From assembly GCA_014529385.2 (NCBI GenBank), contig CM043947.1, positions 128,764,391-128,828,390 on the forward strand: 64,000 bases of DNA. Reading direction: 5' to 3'. A model generated the notes under the pieces. It was not told the origin of the DNA. It searched no databases and saw nothing but the letters and a program-made list of their open reading frames with translations. The DNA is from Adiantum capillus-veneris. Taxonomy: Eukaryota; Streptophyta; Polypodiopsida; Polypodiales; Pteridaceae. The position numbers and the translations under genes are program-made. Shown one piece after another: positions 35,921 through 46,199 of the stretch (positions are counted from its first letter, which is position 1; every line of letters starts with the position of its first letter).

Positions 35921-35964
35921 CTTACTGTACACCAAAAGAAGAGTCTCAATCGCCTTCTCTCTTT

Positions 35965-36089
<125 letters not shown>

Positions 36090-36142
36090 GCTTAGCATAT
36101 ATAACTAGAGAGAGAGAGAGAGAGAGAGAGAGAATCCACATT

Positions 36143-36201
36143 ACTAAAGGCGCGCACAGACCACTGTTTAACCTCAACAAACACGTCCGCGCGCCGTTAG
36201 T
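36143..36201. repeat. GCGCGC dyad 1 in the B-C promoter region
   Basis: 59 bp beginning ACTAAAGGCGCGC and ending GCGCGCCGTTAGT, an inverted repeat with a non-palindromic middle. Confidence 0.88.
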
Positions 36202-36222
36202 ATAGGTTAAAATAACACACCG

Positions 36223-36253
<31 letters not shown>

Positions 36254-36267
36254 GCTCAATGGACTGT

Positions 36268-36326
36268 ACTAACGGCGCGCATAGACACATGAACTACGGG
36301 TATGACTCTCTACGCGCGCCGTTGGT
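36268..36326. repeat. GCGCGC dyad 2 in the B-C promoter region
   Basis: 59 bp beginning ACTAACGGCGCGC and ending GCGCGCCGTTGGT. Same ends and length as dyad 1, different middle. Confidence 0.88.
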
Positions 36327-36384
36327 ATAGAGAGAGAGGGAGAGAGAGAGAGAGGGAGACAGAGAGAGAGAGAGGGAGAGAGAT

Positions 36385-36476
36385 TGTGTGTGTGTGTGTG
36401 TGTGTGGGTGTGTGTGTGTGTGTGTGTGTATTTTTAAGATGTGTGTCTGTGTGTAAGTGTGTGTGTTTGTGAGTGT

Positions 36477-36525
<49 letters not shown>

Positions 36526-36560
36526 TGTATATGTGTGTGTGTGTTTGTGTGTGGGTGACA
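36385..36560. repeat. (GT)n-rich microsatellite
   Basis: Long interrupted GT tracts between the divergent genes B and C, preceded by GA runs. No coding meaning. Confidence 0.95.
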
Positions 36561-36857
36561 GAAACAGAGATAGAGAGATTTAGGCAAAGCCAGAGGGAGA
36601 AGCAGACCTTCTTTATCTCGCTGCGTGGGGTTGCTGTCGGAGACGCAGGCTTTGCTCTTGCACACTCTCTATCTCACTCTCTCACTCACTCACTCTCTTT
36701 CACAAGGTGTAGTTTTTCTCTCTCTTCACCGCTTTATATGGCGTACAAAAAGTATACGGAAATAATTATGACCACACGTGCGACCGCATGCAAATATATT
36801 TTAATTGATTGTGACACGTGGGGCGCCGCCGTGTGTATCCGTTAAAGGTGTGATTTT

Positions 36858-36882
36858 GAGAGAGAGAGAAAGAGAGAGAACA

Positions 36883-36916
<34 letters not shown>

Positions 36917-36918
36917 TT

Positions 36919-36953
<35 letters not shown>

Positions 36954-37125
36954 ATTGTCACAAAGAGAGAGAGAGAGAGAGAGTGAGAGTCTCAGAGAGA
37001 GAGAAAGCGTGATCAGCTTGTCACAGAGAAAGGGAGAGGGAGAGACACAGATTGAGAGAGATAGAGAAAGAGGGAGTCCTTACTCTCAGAGGGAGAGAGA
37101 GAGAGAGAGGGAGGGAGAAAGACAG
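36858..37125. repeat. (GA)n-rich leader upstream of gene C
   Basis: Interrupted GA tracts reach to within about 25 bp of the gene C start codon. This mirrors the CT run before gene B, so both divergent genes have GA-rich sequence in their sense 5' region. Such tracts can bind plant GAGA-type factors; that role is inference. Confidence 0.85.
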
Positions 37126-37150
37126 ACTCCGCTTGACACAGAGAAAAGCA

Positions 37151-37530
37151 ATGGAGGAGACACCTCCCTTTGAGTTCCTGCAAACCCCACCAAAAAAAGG
37201 TGATCTCTCACTCTTTCTCTCTGTATATCTAGCAGTTGGTGTGTGTGTGTGTATGTGTGTGTGTGTGTGTGTTCTTCAACACACACACACCTCAATACCC
37301 ATAGTTCCATAGACAAATACACAGACACATCCTCTCTCTCTCTCTCTCTCTCTCTTTGCATTTGTCCATTGGACTAAAGGCGCGCGAGGAAGGGAAAGTT
37401 CCTTTGGCTACTCTCTCCGCGCGCCGTTAGTAATGCTATTTCTCTGGCAGTTGTACTTAAGGCGCGCGGAGAGGTTTGCACAAGGCACATTTCCTTCCTC
37501 GCGCGCCTTTAGTCCAATGGACAAATGCAA

Positions 37531-37591
<61 letters not shown>

Positions 37592-39077
37592 AGGTGTGTT
37601 TCTGTTTTGGTGAGAGACAGATATATTTATTTATTTATTTATTTATATTTATAGATATATTTATATCTATAAGGGGAGAGAGACAGAGATCATGATGGTT
37701 TGGTTTTGGCAGAATTGTCATGTTTGCTCATGGTTTTGACTTGTTATGTTTCTTGATGATTAGGATTAAGGTCCAGTAGGCAGAAGAGGCTGAAACCAGA
37801 TCCAGGGCTTGTGCCAGGATTTCAAACCTTGCAGGCTCAGTTGCTTAATGTATCTGCCAAAAGAACTGTTGACTTTTGTCAGGACATATCTGAGGAAAAG
37901 TTTCTTGGTGAAGACCAATCAGAGAGGTCACCAGGGCTAGAAGATTCCTCACCCGACAAGGGTGTGGTGCCCTGTAAGGTACATCTCAAGAAAAATACCA
38001 GAAAGAGAAATATAGACTTCTCCGATGATGCAGATGTGCTAGAAAGTACAAAATGTAAAGAAAAGGAGGATGTAACTTCTCTGGAAGACCCAGCTGCAAC
38101 TGATGAGAGGCTGTTTGATTTTGCAGCATCTTGTGGTGCTGGGGACAAGTATGATCTAATTCATTCTATGTTTAATCCAAAGTTTGACATTGAAGACCTA
38201 TTAGCTCAGCACAGTAATTTCTTGCAGTCCTACAGAGATAAGTTTGAGGTGATGGTGCAGGTAGGAAGGGTTGTTCTGCCTACTATGACTCTTGTGCATT
38301 TAAATGACTGTGGTGGAAATGGACAGGGAGTGAAGAAGTATAGGGAATTACCACCCTCTTGCCGACATTCAGTCTGCCCTTTTCACCAAAAAGAATGCAA
38401 ACTCATTCAGGAAGCCTTTGGCTTTATGATTTACCTCAACAGCCTGTTTGGATTCCTCATGCAGAATCCTGATGAGGTGTTAGAGGAGCAGGATGCAGCA
38501 CCAGAAGAGGAATGCGAGGAGACAACTCATATGCAAGAAGTCGAGGAGGTTGAAGACACAGTCGACCTTGAGGTTGAGGCAATTGAAGTACAAAGAAGTA
38601 AGATGCTCTCCGTGAAAACCACAGAAATCAAACTTCCATTGGATGTCAGTAACTTCACTGAGAAGCATGCTCAGATGATGTTGCCAGCTGTGCCTGAGTT
38701 CAGGATTGGAGACAGGACCTATATCTTCTTACATGATGTGCAAAGTGTGTTTTATTTAAGGGAGGATTTCTCCCTGGCTATTATTTCCAGAGTCCAAGAG
38801 GAGAGGAGTGGATTTGTTTCAGAGGATAGTAGTGATGATGAGGCAATGGAAACATCCAGCAATCCAATGGAATGCCTTCGAAGATGCTTTGAGAAAGCTG
38901 AAAAATACAAGGAGACACTACCTGATGAAGCCACCTTCCAAGCAATAAGACAAAGCCTAAGACCATCGAAAAGTAACAAAGAAGTGGAGGATTGGTTTAA
39001 CCATTCAAGTCAGGGGTCAACTACATCTGTAGACCTGTGGCAAGAAAACCTCTTTCTGCAGGATGAGAGCTTCATGG

Positions 39078-39160
<83 letters not shown>

Positions 39161-39616
39161 GTGTCATTTCTGACATTGTATGTGCAGTCTTGGATTGCTG
39201 ACAAGGATGACTTCCTTCGGCGCCGGACAAGAGAGTATCGAGGAAGGGATACGGCCCTAGCACAGTACCTTTCAAAGCTCTGCGAGTCACCGATAGTAGT
39301 TTTTCACAATTCCATGTCACAAGAGGGTTCAATAGCAACTTACACATTCAAGACACTATCACGCTTCTTGGGTGGACCGGTGCTGCCCAAAAGTGCAGAT
39401 AAAGTCATTCTTGTTGACAAAGTGTTTGCTAGAGATTGTTTTGGTTACTGCCCAGGCTATACAGGTGGTCGGGCAGCGTATTACTACACGTACACAGCAA
39501 TGGCACTAGCTCTTGGTAGACAAAACCCAGATGAACTTTTAGAGTCTGGCAAACATCTCATGATTCGTTACAAGGGTGACGTGCCAAAAAACAAAATTGA
39601 ACCTGCAAAATCTTGA
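37151..39616 (+). CDS. transposon gene C, unknown protein (596 aa spliced, three exons)
   Basis: Exon 1 (37151-37199, MEETPPFEFLQTPPKK) ends at GTGATC. Exon 2 starts at 37764 after TGATTAG and keeps the frame. Exon 2 ends at 39076 before GTATCT and exon 3 runs 39188-39616 after TATGTGCAG. The second intron (111 bp) is a CT microsatellite without stops and a multiple of three, so retention would add a Ser-Leu repeat. The protein has a charged N-terminus, a Cys/His-bearing middle (CRHSVCPFHQKEC), a Glu-rich stretch and a C-terminal globular part with GYCPGYTGGRAAYYYTYTAMALALG. I do not recognise the family. It may be the second transposition protein of the element. Intron 1 holds two of the GCGCGC dyads. 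Confidence 0.75.
37373..37431. repeat. GCGCGC dyad 3, in gene C intron 1
   Basis: 59 bp beginning ACTAAAGGCGCGC and ending GCGCGCCGTTAGT, with a non-palindromic middle. Confidence 0.88.
37455..37513. repeat. GCGCGC dyad 4, in gene C intron 1
   Basis: 59 bp beginning ACTTAAGGCGCGC and ending GCGCGCCTTTAGT. It lies 23 bp after dyad 3. Its middle includes inverse-complement pieces of dyad 3 (GGAAGG / CCTTCC), so the two may also pair with each other. Confidence 0.85.
37532..37589. repeat. (GA)n microsatellite in gene C intron 1
   Basis: About 28 GA units following dyad 4. Confidence 0.95.
39077..39187 (+). other. in-frame CT-microsatellite intron of gene C
   Basis: It starts GTATCTCTCT and ends TATGTGCAG. 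It is 111 bp, divisible by three, with no stop in the reading frame. Both spliced and retained transcripts would be translatable. Confidence 0.7.
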
Positions 39617-39679
39617 TACACTTCAAGTAGCAATTGTATAAGATCATGTATTACATAAATTTTTTACAATGCCATCCAC

Positions 39680-42533
39680 TCAGAGTATCTTTCTCCACTT
39701 GTGATTCACATACACCATTGTCTCTCTCCACCTTCGTTGACTTTCACGAGCTCCGGAGTTGTTGTATGCCATTGATCTTTTAGCTTTTTGTTGTTGTAAA
39801 TGTCTGATTGCTTGTGCTGTTGCTGAATTTGCCAAGACTTCTTTTGCCTGCATTCGATGAATGATTCTACGATAGAACCATTCAAATAGTTCTCTCAAAC
39901 TGTTAGCCTTGATTCGAGAGCCACCATGTCGTGTGTGCCTGAAATAAGCATTTCTCGCCATGTAATGAGACTTTTCCATCCCTTGGGTATTCCATATTGC
40001 CGGGTTCCCATACTTCTGTATAAAATATGGCAAATGATTGAAGATGATGTGCTGGATATGAAAACAGATTAGTTAGAATGTTTTACACTCACATATTTGC
40101 ACATAAGAGAGAAAGAAAAACATGATAATACCATGTAGTGAGTAATCTGGGTGTCTGTCCATGCTGTCTTGAATGATTTTTTCAGAAGGTTGAGATTTTC
40201 CTTGAACTTGTTCATATCACCTTGTGACCAGTCATCTTTGTCGCACATCAAAAATAGGATGTCTATTGATCGCCAAACCTCAGCCTTCGCGTTACGAGTA
40301 GTTGGTTCGTGGTCTTTGACTGCAATATGTAGCTTTTTCCAGCTCTGATACTCTACCTTGCTAACATAAGATGTGTTATATATTTTTCCATGTTTTGTTA
40401 GCTTTGGATCTCTTGTACCTTGGGGCTTAGATAAAAACCTCCGTGCCTTCACCCCACCGATGGATGGTTTGCATGGGACATCCTTCTCAGCAGTTGATCT
40501 CTTTTCATCCCGCTGGATTTTCACATTGCCACCATGAAGCCCCATATCCGACAGTACCATTTCTAAGCACTGCAAGGCTACTTGTCGTTCTGCAGAGTTC
40601 TTAATCTTCCAAGCAAACCCGATGTATAAGTAGACCAATTTCTCTACAATTCTACAAAGGGCATGCATTGTACAAATGTGAACATTCACAAGTGGTATTT
40701 TCAAAACTGGTCGAAAAGCAGGATCCTCAATGTGACGTGTTGGAGCTTTTCTCCACCACTTTGGGTTCATGACCTTTGCAGGCTCCATGCAGAACAAACA
40801 CGGTGACTTTGCCATTGCACCCATTCCACAATTATACATGCACTTTAATGTTTTAAGGTCACCTGCAAGATGCCACTGAACTTGAAAGTCTCCCCTTCCA
40901 TCTAGACGTAGTACCTCTCCCTGGTTAGTCTGTCGATCAATCAGCTCCGGAATATTAGTTCGATGGAACACCCAATATAGAATCTCATGATCTTCTTTCT
41001 TTACCTGCAACACAAAATAAATGAGACTTAAGTAGATCTGAATATTTGAGCTTACTTGAGAATATCGCTTACCTCAAACGCACCAAGCCACCATATGTTA
41101 GATTCTGATTGAACACTAAAATATAAAGGATCATCACTGGGACACTTTGAGAGGGCTCTATTCATTAAAGTAATAGTAACACGCTCTAGCTTTTTCTCTT
41201 TAACAAGCTCACACTCATCCAGTTTTAACACAAAATGTAATAGTCCACGTGACTCTTCAAATGTGATGTTGTAAAACTCCACCATTCTCTTCTGTAGTAT
41301 CCGCAGGTCCATAAAAATATTGTTGAACTCATCATATGCCACAGTGTTGACTCCATGGCCACTGTAAGTTGCTTTAATATGAAAGGGCTGTCCAAGATAG
41401 TCTCCCTGTGCCTCGTTAAGCTGAAGCCTCTCTTTCCAAACACTTGAGGCTGATGGTAGAAGTTTGGATTTTATACCCTTCCTAACAAAGATGGATGAGA
41501 CAGACTTTTGGATAGCCGAATATCCTCTTTTGCTTACACCAAGTGAATCAAGTGTGCCTTGTATCTCTTTTGCAGGCACTGAGTTCTCTGAAATAAAGCG
41601 GTCCACTACATTTCTTTGTAGAACCTTAAACTTCTTGTCATGTACTATATCTGCTGCCAGGCTTCTACTTATAAGTGGCTTCAATCTCTTTCCTATATTG
41701 GCTTTGGGGTCAATGTTTTCCTTGTCAGGATAGATTGAGTCTCTACATGAAGACAATGCATAAGTAAATAACAGAAAATTTGCTTCACTAACACTATTTA
41801 GGCACATGAAAACAATGCATAACAAGAAAAAACAAAGAGATTACTTAACTAAGACAATGTAGCCAACCAAGAAGCATCACCTTAATGCTCGGATTCTTTT
41901 CTTGAGACCTCCTGATGCAACCTGCAATGTTTCAAGATTGCGCAATTTCTTCTTTCAGATACGACCACCCAAGATGGTGTCCTTCATTTGACAACTTCGC
42001 ACCTTTTCTTTCAGTTCTTGTACCTCTGTTTTATGTTGCAAAATGGTAACCTGATCTGTAGAATGTAAATGTGAAAGGCGAACAATCTCACATTGTTGAG
42101 ATTGGAAAATGCTCTTGTAAGTTCCAGCTTCTCTTGTAAGTGATTTACAATAACCCAGAAGGCCGTTTTCTCCATCACCAGCAAAGGTCAATAAGCTTGT
42201 AGGATTGACAAACGGTGGAGACGCATTAGTTATTGGATTCTTAGGGTAGAGAGAGCCTCTCGTCCAGATATCTATGTGTTTAGCTCCTTGAGCTCTGAGC
42301 GTGTCTATGGAGGTGGGAGGTATATGTGTGTTTGTTTTACTGCGCTTAATCAATGGTTGGTACTCATTGTCCAAATCAATGTGAAGGTGATATTTGGCTC
42401 GTTTGTGGGTAACATTTGTGCCATTTGAGGAGTGCGCCATTAGCCAAATGTGCAGGTTTAATGGAAAGTGAATAGCGGCTGCGGATTTGTCCCTCCATGT
42501 TAGCCTCATTCCCTCCGTATTGACGTTGTTCAT
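39680..42533 (-). CDS. transposon gene D, putative DDE transposase (828 aa, five exons)
   Basis: Exons are 42533-42003, 41921-41881, 41742-41073, 41004-40132 and 40051-39680. All junctions are GT-AG and frame-keeping, with introns of 81, 138, 68 and 80 bp. The proposed catalytic triad of an RNase H-like fold is Asp366 (FVLKLDECELVK before a strand-like ERVTITLMN), Asp463 (WHLAGDLKTLK) and Glu731 (GMEKSHYMARNAY). After the second Asp come CLFC (Cys483, Cys486) and a His-containing MHALCRIVEKLVYLYIG helix. This layout (GDLK...C-x2-C...H-x-L-x-RI...EKSH) resembles poorly described eukaryotic transposase-like proteins. I cannot name a superfamily. The N-terminal 180 aa look like a DNA-binding or linker region. 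The gene begins about 200 bp from the right TIR and converges with gene C. Confidence 0.72.
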
Positions 42534-42700
42534 TCAATACAACTAAAAAGAGTATTATCCCTCAATCACTACGAACGAATGTTCAGAGGGGTAAGGAATC
42601 TACTTAAAGTACACTTTTTGAAGTTTTACTATGAAAGACCCAGCTCTTTTATTTGTCATTTTTTCTAGAGAGAGAGTGCAAAAAATACATTTTCTTAGAA

Positions 42701-42733
42701 GGCCCTCCAAATGACCTCCGAAATTTCCTAATG
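42701..42733 (-). repeat. right TIR of the four-gene transposon
   Basis: Inverse complement of the left TIR with one mismatch. Copia-Z gag continues just outside, in the same frame as the part left of the element. Confidence 0.92.
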
Positions 42734-43229
42734 TGACTTTAACAAAAACATAAGTCAAATTTGATCGGTGAAAATCAATTTCGATGACGAAGAGCGAGCT
42801 CTCCTTATACTATCATCTCTACCGGATAGTTGGGACAGCCTTGTGATGGCTGTAAGTAATTCTATTTCTGGCACAAATACTCTTAAGTTTGATGATGTTG
42901 TGGGTGTTGTCCTAAGCGAGGAAATACGAAGGAGAAGGAGAGGAGAAGCATCAAGTGCTGCACTGTCAGTGGAAATAAGAGGAAGTCCTAAGGAGAGGTT
43001 CAAAAACCAAAAGGGTCATGATCGCTCAAGGCGGAGCAAGTCACGCACAAAGTCAGTTCTTGAATGTTGGAACCGCGACAAGAAGGGCCACGTCAAGAAG
43101 GATTGCTGGTCCAAGAAGAAGAAGGAGACAGAGTCTCAAGACAACAAGCCAACATCGGAGGCCAATGTGGCAGGTAATGTAGAGCAAGATGCTCTAATTC
43201 TCTCATTAGACAATGTGTCTAATTCCTAG
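42734..43229 (+). pseudogene. gag: copia-Z gag, second fragment
   Basis: It resumes with codons for DFNKNISQI, a TGA, then [34 protein letters not shown] zinc knuckle near 43069-43110 ([14 protein letters not shown]) has Asn-Arg where the second Cys normally sits, so the CCHC motif is damaged. It ends at TAG 43227, in the usual SWIVDSGAS context, so TAG most likely replaced TGG. Confidence 0.88.
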
Positions 43230-45312
43230 ATAGTAGATTCCGGGGCTTCATTCCATGCGACACCACACAAGCAACATTTCCAAGACTACACCAAAGGTAA
43301 TTTTGGGTATGTATACTTAGGAGATGATGAAGCTTGTGAGATTGTCGGCAAAGGTATAGTTTGTATCAAAACTGCTAACGAAAATGAATGGAAGCTTACA
43401 GATGTTAGGCATGTTCCTTCTCTTCGCAAAAAATTAATCTCTACAGGACAATTGGACGATGAAGGTCACAACATTGCATTCGGAAACAAACGGTGGAAGA
43501 TCTCAAAGGGATCTTTGGTGGTTTCTAAGGGAGAAAAGGTCGGTACACTTTACTTGTGTACTATTAGCACGCAACCTTCAGCTTGTGCAGCAACTACAGA
43601 AGTTGACAGTGCAGTGTGGCACTACTGGCTTGGGCATATGAGTGCCAAAGGAATGCAAATCCTTCAAACAAAGAAGCTTCTACCAGGTTTGAAAGAAGTG
43701 GACTTAGAGTTCTGTGAAGATTGTGTTTATGGTAAACAAAAGAGGGTAAAATTTCAAAAATCAAGAAATGAAAGAAAAAATAAAAAACTTGAGTTGGTTC
43801 ATTCTGATGTTTGGGGTCCTGCAAGTACACCATCACTTGGTGGCTCATTGTACTATGTAACATTCATAGACGATGCGACTAGAAAAACATGGGTTTATGT
43901 CATGAAGAATAAATCCGATGTATTTTTCATATTTCAAAGGTGGAAAGCCTTTGTGGAGAATGAAACAGGTACCAAGGCTAAATGCCTTAGATGCGACAAT
44001 GGAGGTGAATATTGCAGCCAAGCTTTTGAAAGATTTTGTGCTAGCAATGGCATTCGGAGGCAAAGGACAACCCCAAGGACACCTCAGCAAAATGGTATTT
44101 TGGAAAGGATGAACAGGACAATCATGGAGCGAGCACGAAGCATGCGGCTACATGCAGGCCTATCGCTTGAGCTTTGGGCGGAAGCTGTAAGTGCGTCTCT
44201 ATACTTAATCAATCGGTCACCCTCAATGGCATTGGATGGGGGAGTTCTAGAAGAGGCATGGATAGGTAAACCAGTGAATTATGTATTTCTCAAAGTGTTT
44301 GGGTGTGAGGCTTTCATGAACATAGATAGAAGCCTAAGATCAAAGCTAGATGCAAAGTCCAAAAAGTGTTTCTTCATTGGCTATGAAGAAGGAGACTTTG
44401 GGTATCGCCTATGGAATCCTGAAGATGGTAAAATCTTAAGGAGTAGGGATGTAATTTTTAACGAACAAAATATGTACAAAGATTACTTGGAAAGAAAACA
44501 AAAAAAAGTAACAGGTGATGAGTACATGGAGCGTGAGGACGGTGAAAACTCAAGGACTGCAAACGGTGACAATGTGCAACAACGTCAACCAAATGAGGAG
44601 CCTCAATCTATTCCCCGAAGATCTACAAGAGCAAGTAGACCTCCAGAAAGGTTTGTTCCTTCCTTCAACCATCTCTTGATCTCAGATTCTGGAGAGCCGG
44701 AATCATACGAAGAAGCTATGCAACATGAATCCAAACAAGAATGGACGAAGAACATGCAAGTGGAGATGGACTCACTACATCGCAACCAAACATGGGAGTT
44801 GGTTGAGTTGCCTAAAGGTAAGCGGGCACTTCAAAACAAATGGGTGTACAAGCTGAAGGAAGAAGAAGGTGGGAAGAAAAGGTACAAGTCTAAGCTTGTG
44901 GTAAAAGGTTTTTCTCAAAAGAAAGGTATTGACTTCAATGAAATATTTTCTCCTGTTGTAAAAATGAACTCAATTAGGCTTGTCTTAAGCCTTGTGGCTG
45001 CTCATGATCTAAATCTCGAGCAAATGGATGTAAATACGGCATTCCCTCACGGTGACTTAGAGGAGGAAATCTACATGCTTCAACCAAAGGGGTATGAAGT
45101 AAAAGGTAAGGAGAAAATGGTTTGCAGATTAAAGAAGACCTTGTATGGTTTAAAGCAAGCATCAAGACAATGGTACTTGAAGTTTGATCGATGGATGTTG
45201 GATCATGGATTCACAAGATGCAACTCGGATCACTGCGTCTACACGAAGAATTTGGGAGATGGGAAATTCACCATCCTAATGTTGTATGTTGATGACATGT
45301 TGATTGCAAGTG
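43230..45312 (+). pseudogene. pol: copia-Z protease, integrase and first part of RT
   Basis: One uninterrupted frame of almost 700 codons follows the gag TAG: protease (IVDSGASFHATPH), pre-integrase (LWH-type VWHYWLGHMS), integrase core (LVHSDVWGP, LRCDNGGEY, ILERMNRT) and RT (KSKLVVKGFSQKKGIDFNEIFSPV, QMDVNTAFPHGDL, MLYVDDMLIAS). It is cut after LIAS by the 6.5 kb insertion at 45313. RT resumes at 51831 in frame with ANMQDIKDLKEEL. This is the best-preserved retroelement coding region in the window. Its sole inactivating stop before the insertion point is at the gag end. Confidence 0.93.
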
Positions 45313-46199
45313 TGTAAGGTTTCCAGTTTCTGAAACCTTAAAGGTTGTATAAAGCTTAATCAAACTAATATGATTATTGAAAAAGCACTTTAGATTGTCC
45401 GACCATGGCAAATATTGGTATTTTTGGAATCTTAAGCACAGCAAACCCCGTGCTAGAAATTTTCAGAATTGAATTCTGATAAAAACTGGCATACTTATGA
45501 CCCCTGGAAGTTTACACTGTGAATTGAGTAAAATAGGAAAAATTGAAGGGTTGCAGTAATCATTTAAGCATAGACTTTATTAAAGGTCTCCCAGATATTT
45601 ACCAATTAAGCAAAAATAGGTCAAATTATAGCAAAATTGACATTTTAAAAGCTGGCAGGTAATGGGAGGGTCATCACTGACCTGCCAGGGACTCATTTAG
45701 CAGCAGGGGACGTTTTTGACTTGCTGGGGGCTGCTTGAACTGCAAGCAACTGCTTTTTTAAGCCTGTGAGAGCTTAAGAGTGCTAGAAAACTATAAATAA
45801 GACCCCTAGCTTCACATTTTGGACAGACTCGGAGCCTTGACACACTCTCTCTCCTCTAGAGAGACCGCTACGCAGAAATCATTAGAGATTAATCTCTAAT
45901 TGATTAACCTAAACGGTAATTAGTTTAATCTTTCTTAATTAGCAAGGTTAGATTAAGCTATTTTGTTAATAAATCAAAGATTAAGCCTATGTATGCTCCT
46001 CAAACCTCTCTTAATTAATTAATCTCCGCTCATTATTAGAATTAAGCTTAGCAATACTAAGCTAATTAATTATCTTATTATAATAGGGCTGAAATTAGCC
46101 AAATTAACCATGAATTAATGGTAAATATATTAATTAAGATTAGATTAAGTTGAAGTAATTATCAGAGATGCATTAGATAGTTATTAATCTAGGTAAATT

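Noticed and set aside
36294-36845. Open frames over GT tracts (Thr-His or Cys-Val repeats)
   Set aside because: They arise from (GT)n sequence and lack any start or motif context.
43227-43229. TAG between copia-Z gag and protease as programmed read-through
   Set aside because: Copia elements normally use one frame. The context (S-stop-IVDSGAS) points to a lost Trp codon, and similar lost codons occur in the other elements.
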